Shown: piece by piece, positions 40,001 through 51,939 of the stretch | Position numbering within the stretch: the first letter of the stretch is position 1 | How the letters are laid out: each line of letters begins with the position of its first letter | Assembly (NCBI RefSeq): GCF_901709675.1 | Contig: NC_051095.1 | Coordinates: 17,222,456-17,286,455, forward strand | Reading direction: 5' to 3' | DNA: 64,000 nt | DNA from: Syngnathus acus | Taxonomy: Eukaryota > Chordata > Actinopteri > Syngnathiformes > Syngnathidae | Made by a program: the position numbers and the translations under genes | Notes under the pieces: generated by a model | Told to the model about the DNA's origin: nothing | What the model saw: the letters and a program-made list of their open reading frames with translations, nothing else | The model's database searches: none

Positions 40001-43000
40001 AAAATGTACAATGGTGCCTTGAGGTACTAGTGACCCATCTCACAGTTTTTTCCGAAACAAAGGCCGTCGATCGTTCAGTAGATTTTGTCTTTGAATTTGA
40101 TATACAAGCGCTCAGCTTAAACTCACTCAACAACAAACGCCAGTTTAGCGGATAGTAAATAATTCTTCATGAGGCCACAAGCAGTTTATTGCCACTCTCA
40201 GTTGAAATTTACTGCATGTCAATCTAAACATAAAAACAAAAAGAATTACAGTTTAATTGAGAGGAATGCTATCAAAGAATGCTAAAACGCCCAAACGGCT
40301 GCGGGTTTGCACGTCAGCGTTGTTGCTGAGTGGCATTTTCACACATTTTTTCGAGTTAAAGATTAAAAACTTCAGACTTTCCCCATTTTACGGAATGCAG
40401 GATGGGAGTTGGCAGGAACATAAAGTCAGGGAGACAAGGAAAAATACTAAAAGCCCTCTAAGGATTACGAGGCAGCTCATCCGTATTGAATCACCACTCT
40501 GTATTAAATATAAAGCACAAATAAACTAGCATGGTATGAGTTAAGCCGACTTTGTAGCTGGACAAAATGTGCAAAAACACACAAACAGAAACATAATGGG
40601 CTTTCAGCCTTTTCAAGATGATCTTATTTCACTGAGTTCTGTGTAAAAGGACAACATGGTAACCCGCTAGTTTTTGACCCAGCGTGAGTAAACATTGATT
40701 CCCTCACTGATGGCAGACATTAAATTATTTTTTCCAGATTTTTTTGTGTTCTATTATCCAAGTGAAAGAAACCATTAGTGAAAGAAGCCGCGTTTGAAGT
40801 CGCGATCGTGCAAATGCTGAGACAAACAATCAAACCGACTAATGTGAGCGTGCATCATCATGGATTATCTTTTGACTTTTATCATCTTTGCTCTCATTTG
40901 CAGCACCCCCATTGAAGCACACATGTTCAGATCCATTTCAAACTGAAATGTGTTGCTCCTTATTGAAAGCTGTGATTTTCTCTCATCTATTCTGAAAAAA
41001 GACTTTTTCTTTTCCACAATAGGACCAGATTATGTCAAGCCTCCACCGAAAGGTAATACAGTAAATAGCGTTGATATTGCTATTAAGTACTATTATAATT
41101 CCTCAGTTCATTTCTTTATTTTTACATTTACATGTACATATCTTCTGGCGGTATTTTAATATTTATTTTAAGTTCTCAAAGGCATATATCTTGTATCAGA
41201 TTTTTTTTTGACAAAAGTCACATAAAATAATATAAAACCTTAAGGGAGCATTATTGAATGTAAAGGATTGTGTGTGAGTGTGTATTAGAATTTGGCACAC
41301 GTGATTAGAATGCTTGAGCAATACCGATAACTTGCTGTGACCCTTCTCTTGCTTTCACTGGCCTTCCCTTCTCTATGACACTATTTGCACATGCATTTCA
41401 TTTAAGACTGTAAGGTCACATTATCACACAGGCAAGGCAGAGTCGCCCCCTTGCAGGTGGACGGCCAAGAGGATAAGAGAAGGAAACCTGGAAGTCAGGG
41501 TTAGACCTTCTTCCGTAATCTTGCAGAGAAGGCTCCACAGCTGTGTCTCGATCTTTCTGGCATACATAAAATAGTTAAACTGAGACGGAAGCCTCCTGGT
41601 AATGACTATTAGCATAGCGAGTATTAAAAATAAAGAAGTGGGAAAATTTAACGTGTTTGTTTTTAACTTTTGCATCAAGTTGTGGATTCATCTTAAATAT
41701 TTATTTTGTCTATTTTTATTGTTTGCTGTTTTAATTGTTACTTTGTATATTGTTATTATTTGTATGTGTTTAAAGGACGCCCGTGAAAATGGGATGATGC
41801 ATCTCAAGGGACTATCCTGTAAAGCAATGAACAATCAAACAAAATACTTCAATGATCCCAAGAGAGGAAATTCAGGTGCTCCGATAGCACACAGTCAATT
41901 GTCCCAAAAAATATATATAAATTGATATAATCAAAATGCATAAGAAAAAATTATCTACATAACATTTTTATTGATAAAGTGGCATGTGATCTTTTTTTTC
42001 CAGCAGATAAAACCAGATTCAAAAAGATATTTTTTTAAATGTATTGCGGTTTGATTCAAACGCAGACAGGAGAACGATATCTCAAGTTCACGACACATGT
42101 GAGTTTGCTCTGTGTTTAACCTTGGCAGTCACACTTCATCTGAAACCGTAACATAAAAGCATACCTGTGAGAAAACAACCTCACTGCTTTGTCAGAGTTC
42201 GCACTATATTTGTATCTACAACGTCAAAACACAAAGTTGATTCCGACCAATCCCATGAGGACTTGCGGTCAAATTTGATATGGCATAGGTTAGTTGTCAT
42301 GGTTGCAATAATACCCGAGCTTGTCTGAGGGCAAGCCGTGACACTTGTTGTTGTTGTTGTTGTTGTTGTTTTAAAGGCTAATTTAACATCACACGTGAAG
42401 CCATTGGAAGGGTTAGCGCGGGTGACAGTTGGGGGTCGGGGTCAGTGCGGTGTGTGTGTATGTGCATGTGTGTGTACAGTTAGAGGCCAGATTTATGAGC
42501 AGCCTGTAGCCAATCAAACGCGCATTCCTTCACTAACTCAACACACACAAACGAGCAGGCGTAGACACACACATATGCATCCAAGGCAGCGCACACGCAG
42601 GCTGAAGAATCCGTATAACCAAACCAGTGTGTTGTCACATACATTTCACAGGTCCACTCTCCCACACCGGATTCACTACCAGCCTGTCAAACATGAGCAT
42701 CTGTGTTGTTTTCCACTTTTGACTACCCCGCCCCTAATCTACTTTGATAGTCACTTTTATTCACACAGCCTGTCAATTTCTGCCTTTCCCCGCTCCGGAT
42801 TTTCTTCCCAAATCTCAGTGAAAAGTGAAACTTGGCTAAGGCTTCGGCCTAATTGCCTTCACTCTGTTTTCCTTTCACTAATTGGCTCCACTTGTTGCTT
42901 CCATCCTCATCTTTCATTGCTTGCTTCCTCTTTTTCAGAGCCCCCCATCAACTCCCCCCCTACTTTAGATCACGGGTGGGGAAACTTTTTTATACCATAT

Positions 43001-43866
43001 TTTATAAAGCTTTATATTTTAGTGGGGGAAATGATGCAGCCGCCAAGTATATTTTATCAAGCGCATTTGTGGAATACATGTTTTTGGACTTGTCATAGCC
43101 CCTCCGAGGTTAATTCATATTTACAATAGTACAATAGTTCAACCCCCCCACCCCTTTGTTTGTGAAAATATGTAAAAACGACTTCGTAAGTAATTAAAGA
43201 CATTTTAAATCTTCAAGTTTTAACTTTGGGATTCAAAGATAATTCTTTTTCATGTTGTTTTAATAATGTAACTACAATGTTTTGGAAGACACGCAACTGG
43301 GAAAAGTTAGTCGTTTTTTTCCTGTTTGTGCCCTTTTGATGCATTCTAGAGGAAACAATGAATCTATTAACTGAGAACATAATCTGCAAGAATGTTTTCC
43401 TTTGACGCTTTTATTACCAATTGCGTTAAAGGCAGTTTAATGTGTCATACGGCTATCAAATTGAGAATGTAGTTGAGCCCTTGTCAGCTAAAATTCTTCT
43501 GCAATAAATTCCTTAAATAGATCCAAATGATCCACTTGTGCATGTGACAGCTACTTAACATTTGTAGGATACTGTATGTTGACTTGCAGTAGTGTTGCAG
43601 GACAGACAGAGGGAGGAGGAGAGGAGGATCTGAAAGGGGGGCTGCGGTAAGTTTTTTTTCTACGCCGAGGGGCCATGTTAATTTGGCAAAAATGTAAACA
43701 GCATGTGTAACTGTTCAAAGCGTGACCGACTCATTTTATATGATCCCCCTTTCTTCCCGCTGCTCTCGCTTCCCCTGTGGGTGCTGTGGACTTGTTTCAG
43801 TGGGGAGTCTGCTTGGAATTAACCCTTCCGTTACTGCTTGATATCGTGCAGGCCAATCAAATAGCA

Positions 43867-43901
<35 letters not shown>

Positions 43902-43903
43902 TG

Positions 43904-43936
<33 letters not shown>

Positions 43937-44869
43937 ATTGCGAGTCTGTGTGAGTGTGTATGTGACTGTGTGTGTGTTCACTCACAGTCATCCACTCAAC
44001 CATCACAATAATACATTTTGTGTTTATGCCTGTATTGTTTGTTTAATCGCCAGAGGACAGACTTCTTTGTAAAAGGGATTGAAAAAATGTGTGTGCGTGC
44101 GTGTTTGCGTTTGCGTGTGCGTGTGTATGTGTGAGTGGCGTGTGTGACTAACATGAATCATGAACTTTCACATATCAGTGACAGCTAACGAGACAAGCGC
44201 TTAAAGCCTGCTGTGACCCCTAAACCTTTGGGTTTGTTTAACTATGTATCATTTTAATGATTATTCACAAGCACTGGAAACACACGTTCTCCTTGTTCTG
44301 CGTAAAATAAAGACTATGGCTAAGAATCAGGCGTGTTGGTATTTTATTTCATTTCTTGAAATGTATCCATTTCAATATAGAATTTACTGTTTCAACACGT
44401 TGAGAATACGTTAATTAAATTTTGTTTTTTTCCTTTCTGTCTTTTGAATTTTGAGTCATTTCTGGTGAGTAGTTAAATTGGGATAATGGTCAGAAAAATG
44501 GGGGGGGGGGGAAATCACAGATGTCCATAACTATCATAATTTCTTTTGTCACTTTCACAATAATAAATATCAGTTATGTCAGTTATATTCTAAGTCATCC
44601 AGTTCATGTTAAACCCAAAAATTTGATGGAGGCAACTGTGTTAAATTTGTTGTTGGTTTAGTTGTTGATTTTTTTCTTGTTTTTGAAATTTGTTCAAAAA
44701 CGACTTTGGCAATTATGGTAGAATGCAGCAAAATGAACACCTTTATACGTTTTAATATAAAATATGAGTTCTTAATGTAGAGAAGACAGGTGTAAAATAA
44801 GAAGAAAATCCAAATAACTAGCAGAATGGTTTCAGTTCCGTAGGCCTACTTACCTGTGCAATATGTCAT
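34081..44869 (-). CDS. clcf1: clcf1 (cardiotrophin-like cytokine factor 1) with a large insertion before helix D
   Basis: CLCF1 is a secreted four-helix cytokine of the IL-6/CNTF family that partners with CRLF1 and signals through CNTFR, gp130 and LIFR. Three coding exons join in phase: 44869-44854 (ATG plus five codons), 36332-36178 and 35187-34081 (stop TGA 34083-34081), giving 425 residues. The N-terminus MTYCTVHQIHLVFLLAAATV is a signal peptide. Helix A is TYELTKFLEYQLKEIKDVYL, followed by the family signature TYLGPPFND. Helix C is about residues 130-150 (HFCTGLDGLLGSISALMNTL). Helix D is GFWILRELQSWLWRSAKDFN followed by RLKRR, almost identical to human. Human CLCF1 has 225 residues; here about 226 extra residues (roughly 162-387) sit between helices C and D in the same exon. 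The insert is Arg/Ser/Gly-rich with several multibasic sites. An NST sequon lies near residue 76. Confidence 0.93.
38288..38342. repeat. (TTCTA)n pentanucleotide array
   Basis: About ten perfect copies of a TTCTA/TATTC pentanucleotide. Confidence 0.95.
39054..39138. repeat. (CA)n-rich microsatellite
   Basis: An imperfect CA array with TG, GC and AA interruptions, about 85 bases. Confidence 0.9.
41845..41900 (-). repeat. Possible LINE 3'-end fragment
   Basis: The text 'acttcaatgatcccaagaga' followed by 'ggaaattcaggtgc' resembles the reverse complement of LINE tails ending 'gaatttccccttggggatca' plus ataaagt, which are common in fish. Only this short fragment is clear. Confidence 0.45.
42345..42371. 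repeat. (TTG)n microsatellite
   Basis: About nine TTG copies. They generate a run of valines in an open frame that I do not take to be coding. Confidence 0.9.
43869..43936. repeat. (TG)n microsatellite in two blocks
   Basis: Two uninterrupted TG blocks are separated by 'tttgtggtgag'. Confidence 0.95.
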
Positions 44870-44999
44870 TTTCCTTTCTCCAAATCCTTTATTTCCATGC
44901 AGTACTCAGAAGTTCATCAATCAGCTGAGGAGCCCTTGAAGATGTTCTCTAGCTTTGTTTTTTTCTCTGAAGCAAAGGTTGCGAACGGTGGAGGTCCAA

Positions 45000-45350
45000 A
45001 GCAGATCGTTAAATGCTCCGAAGTAGAGGCGCGTCAGGATGGAGCATATGCTCGGACTTCTGTGATCCGTGTGACACTCTCCGGGGCGACGAAGGCTTTT
45101 TGTATCCTCCTTCTCTTCCCTCCTCCTTGTTCTCCTCCTTTCCTCCCCCTTTTCATCCCCGAATCCCGATTTTTTCTTTCCCTTTCTTCTTTTCATCCCG
45201 ACGGCTGATTCACCGGCTTGACGCATCACTGCTCGCCCCGGAACCACGGGACTTGTCTCAACTCATCTCGGTCTTCATGCACGCACGCGTCATCAACCTT
45301 CACGCACGCTGACTTGTGGTCGTTTGATGTCTCCGCGCTCTAGCATCCTT
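45000..45350 (-). promoter_or_regulatory. CpG-rich promoter region of clcf1
   Basis: CpG dinucleotides cluster here (for example gaggcgcgtc, ccggggcgacg, tcgccccgg, cacgcacgcgtc) against AT-rich flanks. The region lies 130-480 bases upstream of the clcf1 ATG at 44869. On the minus strand a TATA-like ggatacaaaaag at about 45096-45107 could set a start near 45070, leaving a 5' UTR of about 200 bases. Confidence 0.45.
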
Positions 45351-45960
45351 CACTTTTTCCCCCCCAATCTGTTTTCAAATATTTAGTAGTATTAATCCAA
45401 TAAAATGGTTGCAAAGTGTTCGAGTTGCGAATTCAAGTTCATTCTTGTCTGGCTTTATCAATCTATCAATTTTCTTTTTCTGTCTGTATTGGCCATAATA
45501 TAGCCTTAGCTTCTGAACTGGCAAAAAAATGAAATGACATGACATCAATCTATCATTAAAAGGCACATTTTTAAAAAACAACATAAGACATTATGAAATA
45601 CATGCACAAACAGCAGAGAAAATAAATGACAATGCATAATTATTCTACCACAGTGTTTTCCCATCGATCCAAAGCACATATATCTTCTCAAAGAAAACCA
45701 CTAAACAAAATGTGACAAAAAATAGACATTGACAGATGACCAAATTATTTGTATAAATAATACCTTTCACACCAGTTAAGTGGAATTAGATAATTGATGA
45801 GCAGCTCACAGCTCAAAAAACTGTTGAAATAAGTACATTAAATTTATTTTTAAAAGGCTGCAACACCACAATGCAGGAATAAATTGATTCGATTATTTTC
45901 TGAAAGTCGAAATGTCCTCATTTTGTCTGGTTTCTTTTTTCTTTATATATATAGAAGGAA

Positions 45961-46049
<89 letters not shown>

Positions 46050-46960
46050 GTTATAATGATTTTAACAACTGTCATACAGGAGTGATTTCGATCGTATAGG
46101 TCTGATTCGTCTTGAATTCTCGATGAACTGCAAACTGTGTCCCCGACGAGGCCTCAAATACTCCCATCCCATGCAGTTAACTCAAGGATATATATTCCCA
46201 AAGAGTGCTCAAGCGCCGGTCGGTTTGTATTGCAGAACGTAGATGGACAAACTATGTGCACTGATTATAATCATGCTGGAAAACAAGCCAGCCCCCATGC
46301 AGACCTCCCAAAAAGCAACATACTAAATGTGTCAGAGAGTTTATGTAAATATGGGAAGGAAACAACTTGGGAAGATGCAGTTCTTTGACATAACGAGAAT
46401 TAAATTATATAATAAGCACTATTGGAGCTGCATGGAAGTTGTTGAACGTGTCAATTCTGCCTTGGTTTTTCTAGGTTTCCGTTCGCATTTTTTTATGTGG
46501 TGTTTGAATTTCTTTCCTCTATTTAATTTATGAATGGCACAAATATTAGCAGTATATTTAGGGGAATCACTCACTAAAATATATTTTATTTCATCCCCCA
46601 AATTGTAATTGATTCTTGGATCTGCACATATCGTTATATCTCTCAAACGACTTCAAATCTTGATCATCATTATAATTTCATGATTTCCTTTAAATAAAAC
46701 GTGCTTCCAATTTTATTTGGGGGAAAAAAACGTGAAGCGTCTTCCTTTACTTGAACGTGGCAGTCTATTTACATTAGATGGGTTCAGCGACATCTAAAGG
46801 TAGAAAGTAATCACTGCATCACTGGGCCATAGAGCACCTAAAAACAAAAAAATCATAATTTACGTTAACAAAGTAATTGGCCGAATTTGGAAATTCACTG
46901 TAAAAAAAAATGGCGTTTGCATCAGAATTTAATAGATATATTTAGATTTTAGAGAGTGCG
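45351..46960. other. Intergenic region between the divergent clcf1 and ssrp1 promoters
   Basis: This is AT-rich sequence with no supported gene. Its main feature is the long TA array listed separately. Confidence 0.6.
45965..46043. repeat. (TA)n microsatellite, ~79 bases
   Basis: About 39 uninterrupted TA copies, able to form cruciforms or hairpins and probably length-variable. Confidence 0.97.
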
Positions 46961-46970
46961 TTTCAACGCA

Positions 46971-47130
46971 ATACCGGAAGTAGTAGCGAACATCGTAAAG
47001 TGCTTCCTGTGACGTAGGGTTAGCCCCCGTGCTACACGCGGGAAACAGGCGGACCGCATCAGATTGACAGTAGGGCTTTAAAGTTTTCCCACTGTGTTAA
47101 TGGTTAACTGTAGGCAAGCCTCTAATATCT
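46971..47130 (+). promoter_or_regulatory. ssrp1 promoter and non-coding exon 1
   Basis: The sequence shows an ETS-type CCGGAAGT at 46974-46981, a second ETS-like cttcctg next to a CRE-like tgacgtag (about 47003-47016), and an E2F-like GCGGGAAA at 47038-47045. No TATA box is evident. This is a typical housekeeping or growth-regulated promoter. A good donor, taatatct|gtaagt at 47130/47131, would end a non-coding first exon whose start I place only roughly near 47050. It splices to the acceptor before 47684. Confidence 0.6.
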
Positions 47131-47304
47131 GTAAGTAACGAGGCGTGTTTTATCTGTCCCTTTATTCCGTTTCCATTCGCAATTTAATTCAGCATGCCAT
47201 CACTTTGTTTCCTTACACTGGCATTGCTCGCTCGCAGCGCTCGTTTTGAAGTGTGTGGTGTCTAAACGGGGCGGTGCTTGATCCCGTTTGCTTTAACTTC
47301 CATA

Positions 47305-47502
47305 ATGGCTGCAGTCTTTCTGACTGCAACGCAATGCCATATCGTCAAAGAAGCGCACCTCGTGCAATTCAAGTTAGCTCAGACAGCGAGCGACATTACC
47401 AAACGTCGTAACGATAACTTCATCGTGTTCCGCGTACTTTATCCAATGGAACACTACATGATGTTTGGAAACAGTGCTGACGTGAAACTATTTATGAAGT
47501 AG
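47305..47502 (+). other. Unexplained 65-codon open frame in ssrp1 intron 1
   Basis: An ATG at 47305 (context cttccataatggctg) opens MAAVFLTATQCHIVKEAHLV and continues to a TAG at 47500-47502. It has notably more CpG and C/G third bases than nearby intron sequence. I recognise no family. It lies between non-coding exon 1 and exon 2, so it would be translated only from an alternative or unspliced transcript. Confidence 0.25.
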
Positions 47503-47683
47503 GATGAAGCAGTGGTTGAGATTTGGATACTTGAGCAACATTTCAAGTTTACAGAATCATTCCTTCTGTGTGTGTGCACATAACGTGATTTGCCTCCTTA
47601 CTACTTCCTGCTCTTATCTACATAACGTAATTAACCGTGCACATGAAAACAAGTTCATTTATATTCTATTTGTGTATCTGCAG

Positions 47684-50600
47684 AGCATCAGCCTGTAGTC
47701 GAGATGGGAGACACACTGGAGTTCAACGACATCTACCAGGAAGTCAAAGGCTCCTGGGTATGTGCCCTGTCAAAAATTCTCTTGCGAATGGACAATATTC
47801 TGTGTGACCATAAAAGATACCTGATTTGAAGTATGAGACATGCTGGCAATGTATATTGTTAAATGTTTACCTCACTAACATGTATGTATTGTATCATGAT
47901 TTCTTATCCAAACATGTCTAAACTGTACATTTTCTGCACGCTTAAGTTTGAACAAGTCTTCCAAAACCAGGTAAACACTAGTTAATACTTTTTTACAATA
48001 GCCTGTGCTTTTTTTCTTTCTCTGCAGAATGACGGCCGGCTGCGCTTCAGCAAGCATAATGTGGTGTACAAGAGCAGCAAGACGGGAAGGGTGGACAGCA
48101 TCCCGGCAGGTGAACTTAGCCTGGCGCAATGGCGACGCGTGTGTTTAGGTCACGGAATCAAGCTGAGCACCAGCGCAGGACACTCCTACAAATATGACGG
48201 CTTCAGGGACACGGTGAGTGTATTACACGTGCACATCAGTTCCATGAGCTCTGCGTCCACATTTCGAGGAGTGATCTGGCAGTTGTTTTTGTGTTCATGT
48301 TTGACGTAGTTTCCTCTCTCTGGAAGCCTATAGTGAAATGTTGGAATGAACATTACCTTACTTTGGCAAGAGACCCAGGCGTGCTTATCTCGTGGGGTGT
48401 TAATGAGATTAATGAGGTGTGTGAAGTAGGTGTGTTCCAATCAAGGTTTTAAGATACTGATACCAATCATTCATGAGTGTGATTGGTCAATACTAATGCC
48501 AATCATACAGATTCCGTGTCAAGTTACTTATTTTTCTTAAGATTAATCTTTTTTTTTTTTTTTAATCATTAGTTGATTCATTTGATTTTTTTTCCACAAT
48601 CTTAAATTTTATTCCCTTGCTTATTCAAAAAAAACGACGTTGCATCAAATTGACAATGAAGAAAATGTAAAAACAAATTATTATGTAGTTACTTTTTGGT
48701 CTGTAAATAGGAGAAATGTGGCTCATTATATTACCCTAGTAAAGGTAGCTCTTTCCAATTGTCCTATACGGATCAGACACAAGGATAATCACTGATGATT
48801 GAGAATATTTCAGCATCCAAACTTGAATATCTGCTATAAATCCAGACAGCGCCCCTCTGCATAACTCTGTGATCAAAGGTTTTCAACTGATGAGCGGAGC
48901 GCAGCAAAGCTACATGCTAATGCTAGTCCAGTGCCTGCGGTGACCTTCCCATCGAAGTCAAATGCAAATAAGCATTGAAAATAAGCCATAGCTTGCTCAA
49001 TTCTCAACTGATTTTCATGAGACAAAATTTTTTGGTCATCGGCAAACCTGTGTAATCAATTGCAAACGTAACAGGCTTGATACATATATATATATATATA
49101 TTTTTTTTTTTTTGGAGACTCAGATTAACATACAACTCGCCAAGACTGTCATAGCTAACCACTCAAGGACTTCAATCCCAATGTGTGTTTGTGTTACTAG
49201 CAGTTGAATGTGTCATATTTAACAATCACATTTATGTCTGTTTTTTTTCTCATTTTTTTAAACAAACTGTGACATAAGGTTGAGTGTGAAATAGTGACAT
49301 CTTATTTCAATCATTTGAGCATCGATGGGGAAAGTTAAATTAAAATAATCATTTACAAATTGCTTCACTGACTGTCATGTTATTGAAAAGAAACACAATT
49401 AGAATGTAAATTTCTCTATAAATACAATATGGCATCATAGGTCATTTAAAATGATTGATGATCACTGATCACGCGCTTCTATAAAAATCGGCCAATCGCA
49501 ATCGGTGGCCAATCGTTTGGAGCACCCTTACTTAAAAGCTAATTATATTGCCGTTTGGGTATGATATATATTCTCTGAAAAGATCTTGGGTTAATGGCCA
49601 TCTATTAATTTCATAGCTCCCTGAGGGTTTGAGGGTTCTGGGGAAGTCAGTCAGTCAATCACACATATGACACATACAAACAGGCAGGCAGACATTTACA
49701 CCTATGTGCAACATAGAGTCCAGCGGTACCTTGACTCAAGAGTTGAATTCATCATAACTGATGTCACTTGAATAGCAAACTAGTTTCTTTCATTGAAATG
49801 AGTTGTAATCTTATTAATCTGTTCCTGCCTGCAGAAAACCACCCGCATTTTTTTGTTCGAATTTTAATGAAAAATAAACTATCGTGACTTATTCATATCA
49901 AGAGTTTTTTTTTTTTTTTTTTAAGCCATAAACTGGTTAAACAGTGTAATTACGCTGAAAGTCAGGCTCACATTGTAATACATTTGTCTAAATAGGTGTG
50001 GCCAAGTCAAGAGCCCGCAGGCAGGTTGGCTGTTTACCACACTGTTAGTTCAGTGATAGTGACTTCTCTGTGGTCTGTGAGAAAGCTTTCAATTTGTTTG
50101 TTTGTTTCGCTATTCCTCCCATTCGATAAAAAGATAAGTGCATTGGCAGCTGCTACTTTTCTTACCCCCCCCTTCCCTCAAGCGCCGGCATATCTGACGG
50201 TTGCTCGTAACGGGTTGCATAATATACCGATACAAAAGCCTCGCCTCATTTACAAAACTTGACTGTCTCCCTCACACAGTGTTCTTTCATGATTAGACTA
50301 ATAGCAATGAATTTTGATGGTACATATTTGATTGATGAATGTGTGAAGCTGAAGTTGGATAAAAAAATAATAAAATTTAAAAAATGTGAATCAAAATTGC
50401 AATATCTGTCAGACAAATCAGAAAAATCGCCTTTGAATCTTTTCCTGAAATCATCCGGCCCTTTTACCAAGTACCAACTTAGTACCAGTGCTACTTCTAC
50501 ACATTTCTGCAGTTAGCGAATAGTTCTCCTCAGAAAGCCAAGGGTGCTTGCTTTAAGCTGTTTATTAGTCACTCCTGGAAAATACGGGCAGTATTTGTTG

Positions 50601-51898
50601 AAAATGTAACACCTTGGTAGACTGTAGCATACTTTATTCAGTCTGAAGCTACTCACACTAACAATTTCAACCGTTTTTTTTTTTTTTTTTGGGCATAGCA
50701 TCAGTCATTTTGGTATCATGACGACAGAAATCAGGAGTGAAATTTTGACTGGCAGGACAATGTAAAAAAAAAAAAAAAAAAGCCATCAACAGCTCAATAA
50801 TAATAAAAAAAGAAACCTAAGCAATGAGAATCCAACCTAGAATTCTAGTTACGAGGCAGCAGCGCTAACCAAAGCGCCACTGTGCTGCCCCCATGTGAAC
50901 GAGTTGTTGAAAAGTCTGCGTCTCAGTGTGTGTGTGTGTGTGTGTCAGGCCCTAATAGGATTAATGAGCGAGCGCGGCATTCGCACATGTGCTGCATAAA
51001 CAGTGTAATCATGGGCTCATGTAAGTCAGTGTTTATATCAGTTCACTGAAACAATTTGGCTAAGACTGCTGTGGAGGAAAAGTTTTTTTTTTTTTATCTT
51101 CCTGTGTGTTTTTCTTTTCCCTCTCGCTCGCTGCCGTGCGTGCACAGAGATTGTCAGGATGCCAGGAAATGAGTGGAAAGAAGGCTCTGGTATAACCCGA
51201 GGTGGTGTGAGCAGCGTCTCCTGGGGTTAATCAGACGACTTTTCGGAGATAAATCCTCACGTCGCCAAGCACCGGAGCGTGATGTCATTGTTTAGTATCC
51301 CTCAGACAGTGTCAGTAATTGGTCAGTGACTGCAGGTTTAGCCCCTCTGGCTGTGTAGACACGGTAACCTTGGCGAGATGTTGAACGTGTGCCTGTGAGC
51401 AGCTCTGTTGTGGACCAAGCTCGCCTTTAAATAATACATTTTTTCCAACATAACCTAACCAAGGCACTGCAATTACTTTCACTCTTACTGTATTGACATA
51501 TTGCACGGTGTTGTAACATCATCGGAATGGTGCTTTATATACAAACCCAAGGATTCATATATAAATATAAGGAGTACACTTCTGGTAGAGGTTCCAAATT
51601 AATGGAGTCCTATCTAATCTTCTTACAATTATTAATTAACCTAACGAACCTGCACCAGTGAGTGAATGTAGTTTGTTTGTTTGAAGAGCAGAATAGAATC
51701 AGTTGACACCATGGCTACTCTGGACTGAGCTGTGTGGTGTTTGTTGGAAGACTTGCGTTTATTAGGACAACAACTACAGTGACGACATGGTGGCATACAA
51801 TGGAAGAAAACGGTCCACATTGAGCTCAACGTGAAACACCCGCCACTAAAACATGTGCTCTTTTTTTTAAACAACGTCATAAAAGGACTGATGAGAAG

Positions 51899-51939
<41 letters not shown>

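Larger units (their letters stand above)
36333..44853 (-). other. Intron 1 of clcf1 (8.5 kb)
   Basis: This intron lies between the 16-base first coding exon and the exon encoding the rest of the signal peptide and helix A. It carries microsatellites and a LINE-like fragment near 41845-41900. A 30-base segment with splice-like borders on the plus strand (41023-41052) is described separately. No other gene is recognised in it. Confidence 0.75.

Noticed and set aside
42338-43129. A 263-codon plus-strand open frame
   Set aside because: It starts in the TTG microsatellite (a valine run) and crosses CA/TG-rich low-complexity text. It has no recognisable domain and no codon bias.
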